Below are positions 1-8,975 of a DNA stretch of 64,000 nucleotides, piece by piece. Source of the stretch: an uncultured Rothia sp. (GTDB taxonomy: Bacteria > Actinomycetota > Actinomycetes > Actinomycetales > Micrococcaceae); assembly GCA_946221065.1 (NCBI GenBank), contig CAMIIO010000001.1, positions 62,001 through 126,000 on the forward strand, in the 5' to 3' direction. The notes under the pieces were generated by a model. That model was not told the origin of the DNA. It worked only from the letters and a program-made list of their open reading frames with translations, and did no database searches. The position numbers were made by a program, and so were the translations under genes. How positions within the stretch are numbered: the stretch's first letter is position 1; every line of letters begins with the position of its first letter.

Positions 1-841
1 CGTACTCTATTAACGTTTTTGCGATGATGGTGAGCATGTGGGCGCTGTTCAAACTGCCCGAGCTTAAACCCGAACGTGAAGCAACCGTAGAGAAGGTGGG
101 CGGGTTCTCCTCAGTGGTGGAGGGCTTCCGCTTTGTGCGACAGGTGCCGGTGGTGGGTATGACTTTTGTGGTGGATCTGATTGGCATGATTTTTGCGCAG
201 TCCAAGCCCATTATTCCGGCGCTGGTGTTGAGCGCTTTTGGCGGTGGTGACGCTGGTTCGGGCGTGTTGCTCTCGGCAGGGGCTATCGGTGCGTTTTTGG
301 GGGTGACGTTCTCGGGCTGGTTGCGCGTGGTGAAGCGCCAGGGCAGGTTCCTTACCCTCTCTTATGTGGGCTGGGCTTTAGCCTCTTTGGGGTGGTGGCT
401 TTCCTGCTGGAAGGTCGTCATCCCAGCGCGAGTCTTTCCGAGAATCTCTGGGCGATCCTGCTGGGTTCTGCCGGGCTGGCCTTTGCCGGGTGGTGTGACG
501 CCCTAGGCTCGGTTTTCCGTTCGACAATCGTCCAAACCGCTTCCCCGGATAATATGCTCGGGCGCATGAACGGCATGTTTATTGTGACCGTGACCGGCGG
601 CCCTAACCTAGGTACAGCGTTAGTCGGTGGAGCCGCGCAGGTGATGGGTTCCGCCGTCGCCGCTATGGTAGGAGGGGCGGTGTGTGTGGTGGCTATTGCC
701 GGGTTCACCTGTGCCGTTCCTGCCCTGTGGCGCTATGTGTTTGAGCCCGTTCCAGAAACTAATGCCCTGCCGGAACTGCAACACAACCCGGATAACCCGG
801 TAACATCTTCTATCACTATTATTCCTCCTGCCCAAGAATGA
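1..841 (+). pseudogene. MFS exporter, 5' end outside window, broken by a -1 frameshift
   Basis: The reading frame is open from the window edge and encodes hydrophobic helices of a major facilitator superfamily drug or siderophore exporter. Up to about position 390 it reads in one frame (ending in YVGWALASLG) and then runs out of homology and stops at 506. The continuing protein (VAFLLEGRHPS... then RSTIVQTASPDNMLGRMNG, a motif typical of the last third of these exporters) is in another frame and ends at 841. The switch lies at a run of four G at 389-392; a fifth G would join the frames as ASLGVVAFLLEG. So either one G was lost in the genome or it is a read error. The start codon and N-terminal helices are not in the window, so substrate cannot be judged. 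Confidence 0.75.
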
Positions 842-982
842 GGGGTGCGCAAATATACTGCGCGCAGAGTATGCCGGCACACAAGCTGAACCTCAAAATC
901 CAGTATGCTTACAAACAGAATTCATTATTTTCTTGTGAAACTTTTGTTGCTGAATATTTGGCACTAACCTAAGGAGAATCCC

Positions 983-1936
983 ATGGCGGGTGGTCTTGCC
1001 GCTCTACTTGACGACGTTGCGGCGCTCGTAAAACTCACGGCAGCAAGCACCGACGACGTTGCGGCGGCGGCCGGGCGCGCCAGCATTAAGGCATCCGGTG
1101 TGGTCATTGACGATACCGCCGTGGTTCCGCAGTATGTGGACGGTATTTCCCCCAAGCGCGAGCTGCCGATTATCTGGAAGATTACGCTGGGGTCACTGCG
1201 CAATAAACTGCTGTTTATTCTTCCGGCGATTCTGTTGCTGAGCTGGCTTTTGCCTGCCGCGCTCACCCCGCTACTCATGCTCGGCGGCCTTTACCTTGCC
1301 TTTGAAGGTGCCGAGAAGGTGCTGGAGATGGTTCACCCGCACGAGGAAGCCCCGGAAACACCGGCGTTGCTAGAGGGCGAGGACGCTGAGAAACAGATTA
1401 TTTCCGGTGCCGTGCGAACGGACTTTATTCTCTCTGCTGAGATTATGGTCATTTCACTCAACACTATTGCCGAGGACGGTTCGTTCTGGTTGCGTGCGGC
1501 GGCGCTCGTCGTGGTAGCTATTCTGATTACCGCGCTAGTGTACGGCGTAGTGGCGCTATTGGTAAAGATGGACGACATCGGGCTGGCAATGGCAGAAAGA
1601 GACTCCGCCGGTGCTAAGAAGCTTGGTCTTGGCATCGTGAAAGCCATGCCCAAAATCATGAGCGTTATCTCCGTGGTAGGTACTTTCGCAATGCTCTGGG
1701 TGGGCGGGCACATTCTGCTAGTGGGCTTAGACGAACTCGGTTGGCACTTCCCCTACTCTCTTGCCCATCACGCGATGGAATGGGGCCACTCCCTGGCGCA
1801 TAACTGGATTGGCGCTAGTGTGGGCTGGCTTGCCGAAACCGTGGTCGCCATGATTTTCGGCGCTATCGTCGGGTTCATCATCGTCGGAATCATGCACCTC
1901 ATCCCCACAAAGAACAAAGCAGAAGCGGCGCACTAA
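983..1936 (+). CDS. DUF808 (YedI-like) inner membrane protein
   Basis: A 317-residue protein starting MAGGLAALLDDVAALVKLTA, the characteristic opening of the DUF808 family. It has a conserved soluble N-terminal stretch (about residues 1-70) followed by several hydrophobic segments (about 75-110, 165-195, 225-250, 270-305). The family is widespread in bacteria and has no established biochemical role. The start is an ATG preceded by AAGGAG at 971-976. It stands alone between the broken MFS gene and the convergent helicase gene, so context gives no functional hint. Family assignment is firm, function unknown. Confidence 0.88.
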   Translation: MAGGLAALLDDVAALVKLTAASTDDVAAAAGRASIKASGVVIDDTAVVPQYVDGISPKRELPIIWKITLGSLRNKLLFILPAILLLSWLLPAALTPLLMLGGLYLAFEGAEKVLEMVHPHEEAPETPALLEGEDAEKQIISGAVRTDFILSAEIMVISLNTIAEDGSFWLRAAALVVVAILITALVYGVVALLVKMDDIGLAMAERDSAGAKKLGLGIVKAMPKIMSVISVVGTFAMLWVGGHILLVGLDELGWHFPYSLAHHAMEWGHSLAHNWIGASVGWLAETVVAMIFGAIVGFIIVGIMHLIPTKNKAEAAH

Positions 1937-2017
1937 CACCCCGGCTGATTCTTACAACATAGCCTATATACTGTGCCCCGGTGCTCTCTGAAAGCGCCGG
2001 GGCACAGCACCTCAGCG

Positions 2018-5000
2018 CTACTGCCCGGACGTTAACAACTCCCGCACCTGCTCCGCCGTCAGCTTCGAAGAGAAGAACTCACCCTCATCCACCACCGCGT
2101 CAAAGAGCGCCGCCTTAGACTCCTTCAAATCCATCACCTTCTCCTCAATCGTGCCCGCAGAAACCAGCCGGTACACCATCACATTCTTGGTCTGCCCAAT
2201 TCGGTGAACACGATCCACCGCCTGCTGCTCCGCAGCCGGATTCCACCAGGGATCCATAATAAAGCAGTAGTCGGCGGAGGTCAGATTCAACCCAAAGCCA
2301 CCTGCCTTCAACGAAATCAAAAAGACCGGCGCGCTACCCTCCTCAAAGGCCCGTAACACCGCCCCGCGATCGCGCGTTGAACCATCCAAATACAGGTACG
2401 GTATGCCCAACTCGGCAAGTTTTGCCGCCACCTTCTTCAAATACGAAGTGAACTGCGAAAAAATCAGCGTCCGATGCCCATCCGCAACAATCTCCGGCAG
2501 ATTCTCACCCAAATACTTCAGCTTAGAAGACTCCACCGCACCGTACTGCTCCTCATCAATCAACGAAGCATCCAAAGCCATCCGCCGTAGCGTGGTGAGC
2601 GACTGGAACACGGTAAAACGGTTCTTATCCATATCCTCTAACAGGCCGAGCACCTTCTTGCGCTCGCGCTGTAGAGCGGTGTCGTAGGCGCGCCGGTGCG
2701 AGGGATCCAACGGAACATCTACCCGCATATCGTTCTTCTCCGGGAGCTCGGAAGCCACCAAATCCTTAGTACGACGAAGCATAAGCGGACGAATCCGCTG
2801 CCGAAGCCGAGGCAACGCCTGGTTATCCTCCCCAGACTCAATAGGACCGGCGTAGTCATCTTTAAACCTGCGCGCACTAGGAAACAGACCCGGTGCCGCA
2901 ATAGAGAACATGGACCACAGCTCCATGAGATTATTCTCCATCGGCGTTCCGGTGACCGCGAGCTTAAAGCGTGCCGGTAAGTCCCGCGCGGCACGGTGCG
3001 CCTTCGTCTTGGCGTTCTTCACAAACTGCGCCTCGTCAAGCAACAGACCGTTCCACCGCTGAGCAATACCTGCCTCCATATACGCCTCCTCATCCAGGCG
3101 AAACAGAGTATACGAGGTAATAACCACATCTGCATCACGAATCTGTTCTGCCAGCGGCTGCTTTGCCTTCTTCTGCGAAGCGGTAATCGTTGCTACTTTC
3201 AGGTGCGGGGCAAACTTATTGATTTCTCGCTCCCAGTTAGGCACCACGGACGTGGGCGCAACCACCAAAAACGGGGCAAAACCTGGCGCGACGACGTCGG
3301 ACTGAGTAACGAAGGAGCGTTCGGTCAGAGCGCGGGACTCAGCGTCGAAAAGTTCACGAGCATAAGCAAAAAGCGCGATAGACTGCACCGTTTTACCCAA
3401 GCCCATATCATCGGCAAGAATACCGCCCAACTCATGTTCCCAGAGGAAACTCAACCACTGAAAACCCTCCAACTGGTACGGACGCAAACTAGCCTGCAAA
3501 GAAGCCGGAACATCAGGCACCGGTCCGTTAGAAATATCCAGTAGCGCCGTCACCTGACGATCCCAAGCGGCAACCGTCTCAGTCTCCGCGGCAAGCTCTT
3601 CAAGCTCCTCCCACATCCCCGCCTGATGACGGGAAATTCGTAGCGGAGCCTCTTTATCCTGTAACGCCCTCGCTTCCCGAAGCAACTCCTGTAACTTCAT
3701 AAACTCGGGACGGTCCAACGCAAAATAGCTCCCATCGCCAAGCAAAAGATGTGTCTGACCGGCGTTTAGCGCCTCAAATACCTTGGCAAAAGGCACATAC
3801 CACTCACCCATCTTGATGGCGATACCCAGCCCAAACCAGTCACGATCCCCGGTAGAATCCACCTTTACTGTAATTTCGGGGGCTTCTTCAATTTCCCGGA
3901 ATTCCGGCATCGGGCCGTAAAAATCAACCCGCACCCCCTCAACCTGCTCATACCGAGGAACAGAATCCTCTAGCAGGGAACGTGTTGCCCACCCCTCATA
4001 CTTATGCTGAGTAAACGGCACAGCAGGGCGGATAGCCTTCACTTCCTTGAGCACCCGATACTCATACTTCACATCGCGAATATCCCGGCAATCCTCACCC
4101 GGATACCCCAGCGCGGGAAGCCGCACGATCTCCTGTCCCTCCAGATCCAACGGGTTCACCGGATATTCCCACTCCCAGTGGGTGCGGGCAGAGTGATTAT
4201 TCTCTTCCTCAAATTCCACCCGCAACACCAACTGCGGGGTCGCAATCTGCGGAAGCTCGACGTCGTCGTTGGAGGAAAGTACCGGAACAGCACGAGACAA
4301 ACCGGGGTAGAACTCCTCCAAAAAACTCTGCTTATCCTTGGCAGGCACAGTAATCGCCCCGGAAGAAGTGAGGGCTTCGGCAGCTTGCGTGGACTCACCC
4401 TGAAGAGGCACGAGCAGAATATCTGTGTGCGGTTGAAGCCAAGCGGGAGTTTGAGCAACGTTTTCTTGAACGGTATCTTCTGCGGTGTGCAATGATACGT
4501 CACTGCGTGCTTTCGCTATCGCTGATGCACGAGCCTCATCCCACTGTTTATGGGCGGCTTCTTCCGCATAAGCTTCTTGCGCTCGTCCACCCAAAGCAAT
4601 ATAGCCCGCACGGGAGCTTCCCAACTTGTGGCAGTGCTCTGCCGGGATAGCGTAGTTGCCCCACCGAAGCACGGGAGTGAGTAGTAGCCCCGAGTCGTCG
4701 CTTACTCCCTGCTCTGCTAGCGGCTCAATGAGGAGCTCAAGAGCTGTGGCGGGGGCAGTGGAGAGGGTAATTTCTTGACCGTTTAAGAGTAGCGGCACAC
4801 CAATTTGCTCTGCTTCTGCTAAGACTTGCCACAGTAAAGCGGAAGAAATACTGCTTAAAGAGACGGAATCTCGGTGGGAGACGTAGGCGGATTGCCAGGG
4901 GCGAGCGATGGCGTAGAACTCGCAAAACCAGCGGTCGTGTTCGGGGTACAGGCTGGAGAGGCTAGAGCTGTGAGAGTGCTCTCGCTGAAAGTTTTCCCAG

Positions 5001-5713
5001 CTGAGCCCGCCTTTAATCCATTTTCCTCTCGCACCCATCATGAGTGGGCGTGCCAAAATGCTGATCTCGGGGGAGGATTGAGTGCCAGATATGATCCCGT
5101 AGCGGCGGGCTACGTGGAAGGAGAGATCTAACGCGCCGGAGACTCGGTGAGCTGAATCAACCCCGTGTTCTGGGGGAGCGTCCAGCGTGTTGGCAAGTAC
5201 TCGGCGCCATTGGGGCATTTTGGGCGGTGAGGTTTCCGGGACTGATAAATGGGGTAAGTCGGAGGCGCTGATTAGTCCGTGTTCGCGGCGTAGCTGTTCT
5301 AAATCAATGCGTTTATTAGTGTGTTCGGTGAGGTGTGTGAGCTGTTCTTCGGTACGCCAGGTGGGGGACGCCGTCGTGAGGGCTTTGCATGCCTTGTCTG
5401 CTCGGTCGATGGCAGTGAGCATGAGAGCTACCGCGTGTTTGCAATCAGAGTGAACTGGGCAACTGCACCGGGCGGAGAACGCTAGGGATCCGGGTTTCTT
5501 TTCTTTGGGGAAGATAACCGCTGTTGAGTAGGGGGTGATGCCTGAGCCGTCTACTTCGCCGGAGAGCGTGCGGGCTTCTTCGTCAAACTTGTAGCGTACT
5601 ACGTGTCCACCGCGCATGTATTTTTGTCCGCGAGAGTAGGCTCCGTGGCCGACTTGGCGAATAATTTCAGCGGCGGTTACGGGTATGGGTGGAAAAGCGG
5701 ATGCGTTAGGCAT
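2018..5713 (-). CDS. SWIM zinc-finger SNF2-family helicase
   Basis: A 1231-residue DNA-dependent ATPase of the Swi2/Snf2 group. A SWIM zinc finger (CSCPVHSDCKH, about residues 84-94) lies near the N-terminus, followed by a long linker domain and the two helicase lobes. Lobe one carries ADDMGLGKTVQS (Walker A, about residue 767) and the DEAQ box (about residue 894). Lobe two has LISLKAGGFGLNL and DRVHRIGQ, the usual motifs V and VI. Bacterial SWIM-SNF2 proteins are thought to remodel protein-DNA or transcription complexes; specific targets are not known. I chose the ATG at 5713 because GAGGG sits 4 bases upstream; an in-frame ATG at 5728 has no ribosome binding site. It is a single-gene unit, convergent with the DUF808 gene. 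Confidence 0.9.
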   Translation of the reverse strand: MPNASAFPPIPVTAAEIIRQVGHGAYSRGQKYMRGGHVVRYKFDEEARTLSGEVDGSGITPYSTAVIFPKEKKPGSLAFSARCSCPVHSDCKHAVALMLTAIDRADKACKALTTASPTWRTEEQLTHLTEHTNKRIDLEQLRREHGLISASDLPHLSVPETSPPKMPQWRRVLANTLDAPPEHGVDSAHRVSGALDLSFHVARRYGIISGTQSSPEISILARPLMMGARGKWIKGGLSWENFQREHSHSSSLSSLYPEHDRWFCEFYAIARPWQSAYVSHRDSVSLSSISSALLWQVLAEAEQIGVPLLLNGQEITLSTAPATALELLIEPLAEQGVSDDSGLLLTPVLRWGNYAIPAEHCHKLGSSRAGYIALGGRAQEAYAEEAAHKQWDEARASAIAKARSDVSLHTAEDTVQENVAQTPAWLQPHTDILLVPLQGESTQAAEALTSSGAITVPAKDKQSFLEEFYPGLSRAVPVLSSNDDVELPQIATPQLVLRVEFEEENNHSARTHWEWEYPVNPLDLEGQEIVRLPALGYPGEDCRDIRDVKYEYRVLKEVKAIRPAVPFTQHKYEGWATRSLLEDSVPRYEQVEGVRVDFYGPMPEFREIEEAPEITVKVDSTGDRDWFGLGIAIKMGEWYVPFAKVFEALNAGQTHLLLGDGSYFALDRPEFMKLQELLREARALQDKEAPLRISRHQAGMWEELEELAAETETVAAWDRQVTALLDISNGPVPDVPASLQASLRPYQLEGFQWLSFLWEHELGGILADDMGLGKTVQSIALFAYARELFDAESRALTERSFVTQSDVVAPGFAPFLVVAPTSVVPNWEREINKFAPHLKVATITASQKKAKQPLAEQIRDADVVITSYTLFRLDEEAYMEAGIAQRWNGLLLDEAQFVKNAKTKAHRAARDLPARFKLAVTGTPMENNLMELWSMFSIAAPGLFPSARRFKDDYAGPIESGEDNQALPRLRQRIRPLMLRRTKDLVASELPEKNDMRVDVPLDPSHRRAYDTALQRERKKVLGLLEDMDKNRFTVFQSLTTLRRMALDASLIDEEQYGAVESSKLKYLGENLPEIVADGHRTLIFSQFTSYLKKVAAKLAELGIPYLYLDGSTRDRGAVLRAFEEGSAPVFLISLKAGGFGLNLTSADYCFIMDPWWNPAAEQQAVDRVHRIGQTKNVMVYRLVSAGTIEEKVMDLKESKAALFDAVVDEGEFFSSKLTAEQVRELLTSGQ

Positions 5714-5936
5714 GGTTCCCTCGAACACGAAACGGAAGTTAACTTAATAAGCGTATCTCAGGGGTTGCTCTTGGAAAAGCGGGGGAGGAGGTATGAGGTG
5801 TTTGTTGGTGCGTGGGCAGGGTGAGTATTTCTCAGCCCAATAAGCCCGTTGATGAGCAGAAAAACCATCGATAAAACTGCAACGCATCAGAAAGTTTTTC
5901 AGAATCAGAACGCCAAAGACAGCGCAGATAAAAGAA

Positions 5937-5965
5937 AGCCTAGCAACCGTCAGAGCTGCTAGGCT
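5937..5965 (-). terminator. Intrinsic terminator of the lipoprotein gene
   Basis: A 9-bp perfect stem (AGCCTAGCA / TGCTAGGCT) with an 11-base loop. On the minus strand it is followed by a T-rich tract (TTCTTTTATC). It lies about 30 bases after the stop codon of the minus-strand lipoprotein gene. Confidence 0.75.
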
Positions 5966-5996
5966 TCCTCCCACCCAGATTTTATCCAGATTTTAT

Positions 5997-6824
5997 TTAA
6001 GGCGTTCCATCATGGGATCCACTAAATGCTTGGGCATTTTCACTGGCCAATTTATGAATAGTCTCGGTAGCCTCTAACAACACATCATCACTATTCTTAT
6101 CCAAATTTCTAAACCATGTGGTAACAAGATAATTATCTACTTGGGTGACAGTCAGCACAAAAGAATCCCCATTGTAAATCCCATGAAGCGAAACAGAACC
6201 AGTACTACCTTTAACCGTTACCGGACTGAGCAAATAATGATCGTTAACACCAGGAAAAAGATTCTGTAACGCCGCATCACAATCTGCCGTATGCGACTTA
6301 AAATCGGCAATCATATTAGCCGCAGTTTGCCGATCCGGAGTAGAAAAAATAGATGAATACCCGGTAATCTGATCAATCCCATTTTGACCAATAGCAATCC
6401 GGCGTCGTTCCCCATTCACCGTCTGAAACGTAGTATTTTCGGTGGTAAACAAACCCAGTCCGGTTTGCTCATAAATAGTGCACTGCTCATTGACCGCTTT
6501 GACGGCGGCAGTATTATCACTACGACGCTCCGCCTGCGTAGCCGGGATGCGGGTGGTGGACTTTACCCACTCATTTGCCACAAAATGCTCGGTAGTAGGA
6601 GAAGCCATGAGGTACGGAAAACTCTTTTGCGCATGAATAGTTTCCTGAGTGGGCAAAACTTTATCAATGTGATCAGTAACTGCTTGATCAAGCGTCATAT
6701 CTGCCGCAGCGGACTCAGAAGAAGACGCGTTGCTGGCGCCCGAACACGACGTAAAAAAGATACCGCCCAATAATAAAAGTGCTAATGAAACGGCTTTTTG
6801 GGTATGGTGTTTATTAATAAACAT
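5997..6824 (-). CDS. Secreted lipoprotein of unknown function
   Basis: A 275-residue protein with a lipoprotein signal: a basic start, a hydrophobic core (SLALLLLGGIFF) and a lipobox-like FTSC with Cys27 as the probable lipidated residue, followed by a Ser/Ala-rich linker. The mature part has two cysteines (CTIYEQ and DCDAA) that could form a disulfide. The overall pattern loosely resembles the extracellular PknH_C-type sensor domains of actinobacteria, but I cannot confirm this. AGAGGAAAA precedes the ATG. It is a single gene with its own terminator; base use is AT-richer than its neighbours. Confidence 0.65.
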   Translation of the reverse strand: MFINKHHTQKAVSLALLLLGGIFFTSCSGASNASSSESAAADMTLDQAVTDHIDKVLPTQETIHAQKSFPYLMASPTTEHFVANEWVKSTTRIPATQAERRSDNTAAVKAVNEQCTIYEQTGLGLFTTENTTFQTVNGERRRIAIGQNGIDQITGYSSIFSTPDRQTAANMIADFKSHTADCDAALQNLFPGVNDHYLLSPVTVKGSTGSVSLHGIYNGDSFVLTVTQVDNYLVTTWFRNLDKNSDDVLLEATETIHKLASENAQAFSGSHDGTP

Positions 6825-7398
6825 ACAAATTTTCCTCTGAGGTGCGACGCTCTGAAAATATTTTTTTCGAGATGAACATGATGTTCACCAGCGGTGGTTC
6901 TAAGGGGTACGAGATTATTACCCATAATATCTTTAGTTGCGAAAAAACTTGCTATTATGCGGCGGGCGTGTGCAAAGATCATTATATGGTTGCATGATAT
7001 TTCTTACGTATTTCACGCCAATCTACTCGCTCCGCTATTCGACACGTCTGCACACCTCACCTAGCCGTGCTTCACTCACCGCAACAATCTAACGATGGTG
7101 GCAACTACCCCTTCTCAAAAACCTCAAGATTGAGACAGTGAAGAAACTCAGCACCTCATCCAGGTGTCATCTGCTAAAAAAATTTGAGAAAGCTGTTTAC
7201 ATTTCAAAAATACGTGCGCTATGGTTGTTACCAGCTTCAAGAGTTTCAACTGACAAGCTCCGACTTTAGTTGAACGCCAACCCCATGTTCACGGGTGGCT
7301 CGGATGACGAAGCGGTCTGTATTCGCGTTGTTAACGCGTTTGTTACCAACGCAGGCTGGTACAGACAAGAGCACTTCGAAAGGAAAGCGCGAAAGCGC
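6825..7398. other. Intergenic region, no clear gene
   Basis: About 570 bases between the divergent lipoprotein and toxin-antitoxin genes. I see no conserved gene. TTTACA (7197-7202) with a CTATGG-like box 17 bases on could be a promoter for the toxin-antitoxin genes. Part of the antitoxin reading frame extends back to a TTG at 7270, but that extension shows no family features. Confidence 0.4.
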
Positions 7399-7608
7399 AT
7401 GTGGATAATGAATACCACCGCTCGACCCAACACCCCGCAACAGCACAACCCTGCCGCACCCCAGCACTCGCAGAACGGTCTGATGGCAGTCTCTCTGCAA
7501 GACTACACCCGTATCTCCAACGAGCGCACCGAATTTCTGAGCTTCCTACTCACCCCCAACCCGCACGGTATTCCCGTGAGTGAATACGGGGTTTTGAAGG
7601 CGGCATGA
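7399..7608 (+). CDS. Short Phd/YefM-like antitoxin, probably lacking its N-terminal domain
   Basis: A 69-residue reading frame from the ATG at 7399 (GAAAGGAAA lies about 12 bases upstream); another ATG is at 7408, and the open frame reaches back to TTG 7270. Residues after GLMAVSLQDYTRISNERTEF resemble the C-terminal half of Phd/YefM antitoxins (pattern AVLISYEDYERL...). The N-terminal DNA-binding half is replaced by a Pro/Gln/His-rich stretch with no similarity I recognise. Its stop codon overlaps the toxin start as ATGA, the usual arrangement of type II antitoxin-toxin pairs. The similarity is weak and the start uncertain, so a degenerate antitoxin is as likely as a functional one. Confidence 0.45.
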   Translation: MWIMNTTARPNTPQQHNPAAPQHSQNGLMAVSLQDYTRISNERTEFLSFLLTPNPHGIPVSEYGVLKAA

Positions 7609-8039
7609 GGCAGACTACCGGTTTACTCCTCGACTCCGATGTACTCGCAGAAATCCGTAAGGCAACCCCGGATCCGCAGGTGGTAGCATTCCTGCGCCGC
7701 AACTCGTACCGGGTGCTCTTTGTCTCGGTACTCAGCCTGGGGGAGCTCAAAGGACTATACCCCTACCCCGAGACTGAGCAGTGGCTTGCAGAGCTCATGG
7801 ATCGATTCCAACAGCATGTGCTACCGATTGATGAGCAGGTTTCTTTGGAGTGGGCAGGTAGGCACGCGCAACCGGGTTTGCACGCGGTTGGCTCGGAACA
7901 AACTGCGCCATTAGTTACCGCCGCTCTGGAGGGGCTCATGAGTGCAACTGCCACCGTTCACCAACTGGAAATTGCCTCCTCTAAAGCCGAGGTGTATCGC
8001 GGTTGGGGTGTTCCCGCCGTCAACCCTTTTACCGACTAA
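7605..8039 (+). CDS. PIN-domain toxin (VapC/FitB-like)
   Basis: A 144-residue PIN-domain protein, a family of Mg-dependent ribonucleases that act as toxins. It opens LLLDSDVLAEIRK (family pattern LLDTNVLSEIRK, first acidic residue Asp10), then SVLSLGELKG (second acidic residue). The third position, normally Asp in DALIAATA, is Glu here (EGLMSATA), and the fourth region (SSKAEVYRGWGVPAVNPF) also has Glu in place of the usual Asp. The active site therefore keeps acidic residues but with two Asp-to-Glu changes. Length is usual for the family. The ATG overlaps the upstream stop (ATGA), implying translational coupling. Target RNA cannot be inferred. Confidence 0.75.
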   Translation: MRQTTGLLLDSDVLAEIRKATPDPQVVAFLRRNSYRVLFVSVLSLGELKGLYPYPETEQWLAELMDRFQQHVLPIDEQVSLEWAGRHAQPGLHAVGSEQTAPLVTAALEGLMSATATVHQLEIASSKAEVYRGWGVPAVNPFTD

Positions 8040-8049
8040 CAAGCGCGAG

Positions 8050-8826
8050 CTAGTAGGGGCGGGTGCGCGCAATAACTCGTGACGTTAGCCCCGACGGCGT
8101 TACCCGAGCAAGAGCTACCAACCCCTTATATGGAAGCGAGGGAATAACCCGAGCCTTCCCCGCCAGATTAGCCCGCACGGCGTCGTCGGCAACTCGTTGA
8201 GCCGACAACCAAAAGAATTCGGGAACCCGAGGGGCAGAAACATTCATTGAGCGATGAAAATCCGTGTGAATAAGCCCCGGACACACCGCGGTAACGCTGA
8301 TTCCACGCCGTCGGTACTGCACATGAGCGGACTCGCTGATAGAGAGCATAAACCGTTTGACGGCAGAGTACGTGCCGCCCGGAGTGAAAGCCGCCACCGA
8401 GCAAACATTAATGATTCTGCCCCTGCCACGTTGAAGCATTCCCGTAAGAGCCGCGTGCATGAGTTGCAAAGGTACCTTGGCAAGCACCTCCACCTGTTGC
8501 ATATGCTGCTCAACAGGTGCGGCATCAAAAGACTTCCCCAGCCCAAACCCTGCATTATTCACCAGTATCTCTACCGGATCCTCAGCACATAGCAACCGGT
8601 TTACCAGGAGTTGAACCTGCCGTGAATCGGTAAGGTCTGCCACCAACACCTCTACTTTTACCCCACATTCAGCCCGTAACTCGGTAGCAAGATCTTCAAG
8701 ATATTCTTGACGGCGTGCGGTGAGCACCAGATGATGCCCATCGGATGCAAGACGGCGAGCAAACGCTACCCCCAAACCCGAAGAAGCGCCGGTAACCAAG
8801 GCAAAGGTTGAAGAACGATAAACCAT
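8050..8826 (-). CDS. Short-chain dehydrogenase/reductase (SDR)
   Basis: A 258-residue classical SDR, an NAD(P)-dependent oxidoreductase of unknown substrate. The cofactor motif TGASSGLG is near residue 12, NNAG follows in the middle, and the catalytic Ser plus YSAVK (Tyr-x-x-x-Lys) are present. The open frame runs on to 9006, but that N-terminal extension would overlap the divergent DUF6350 gene and lacks SDR features, so I use the ATG at 8826 (MVYRSSTFALVTGAS). The gene is convergent with the PIN toxin, with only 10 bases between their ends. Confidence 0.85.
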   Translation of the reverse strand: MVYRSSTFALVTGASSGLGVAFARRLASDGHHLVLTARRQEYLEDLATELRAECGVKVEVLVADLTDSRQVQLLVNRLLCAEDPVEILVNNAGFGLGKSFDAAPVEQHMQQVEVLAKVPLQLMHAALTGMLQRGRGRIINVCSVAAFTPGGTYSAVKRFMLSISESAHVQYRRRGISVTAVCPGLIHTDFHRSMNVSAPRVPEFFWLSAQRVADDAVRANLAGKARVIPSLPYKGLVALARVTPSGLTSRVIARTRPY

Positions 8827-8975
8827 ATCTTCAGTGTAAATGGCTGGTGATTTACCGGCAGAGCAGAGCGTAAACACGCAAGTATGTACGGTTTTATACT
8901 GTTTTACTTCTAAAATCATCTGAATTATTGCGTTGAGTTCACCCCGTGCCCCGGTTCGTGACAAGATGAAAGACG

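Noticed and set aside
4004..4495. 163-residue open frame on the plus strand
   Set aside because: It lies wholly inside the SNF2 helicase gene on the other strand and has no recognisable domain or ribosome binding site.
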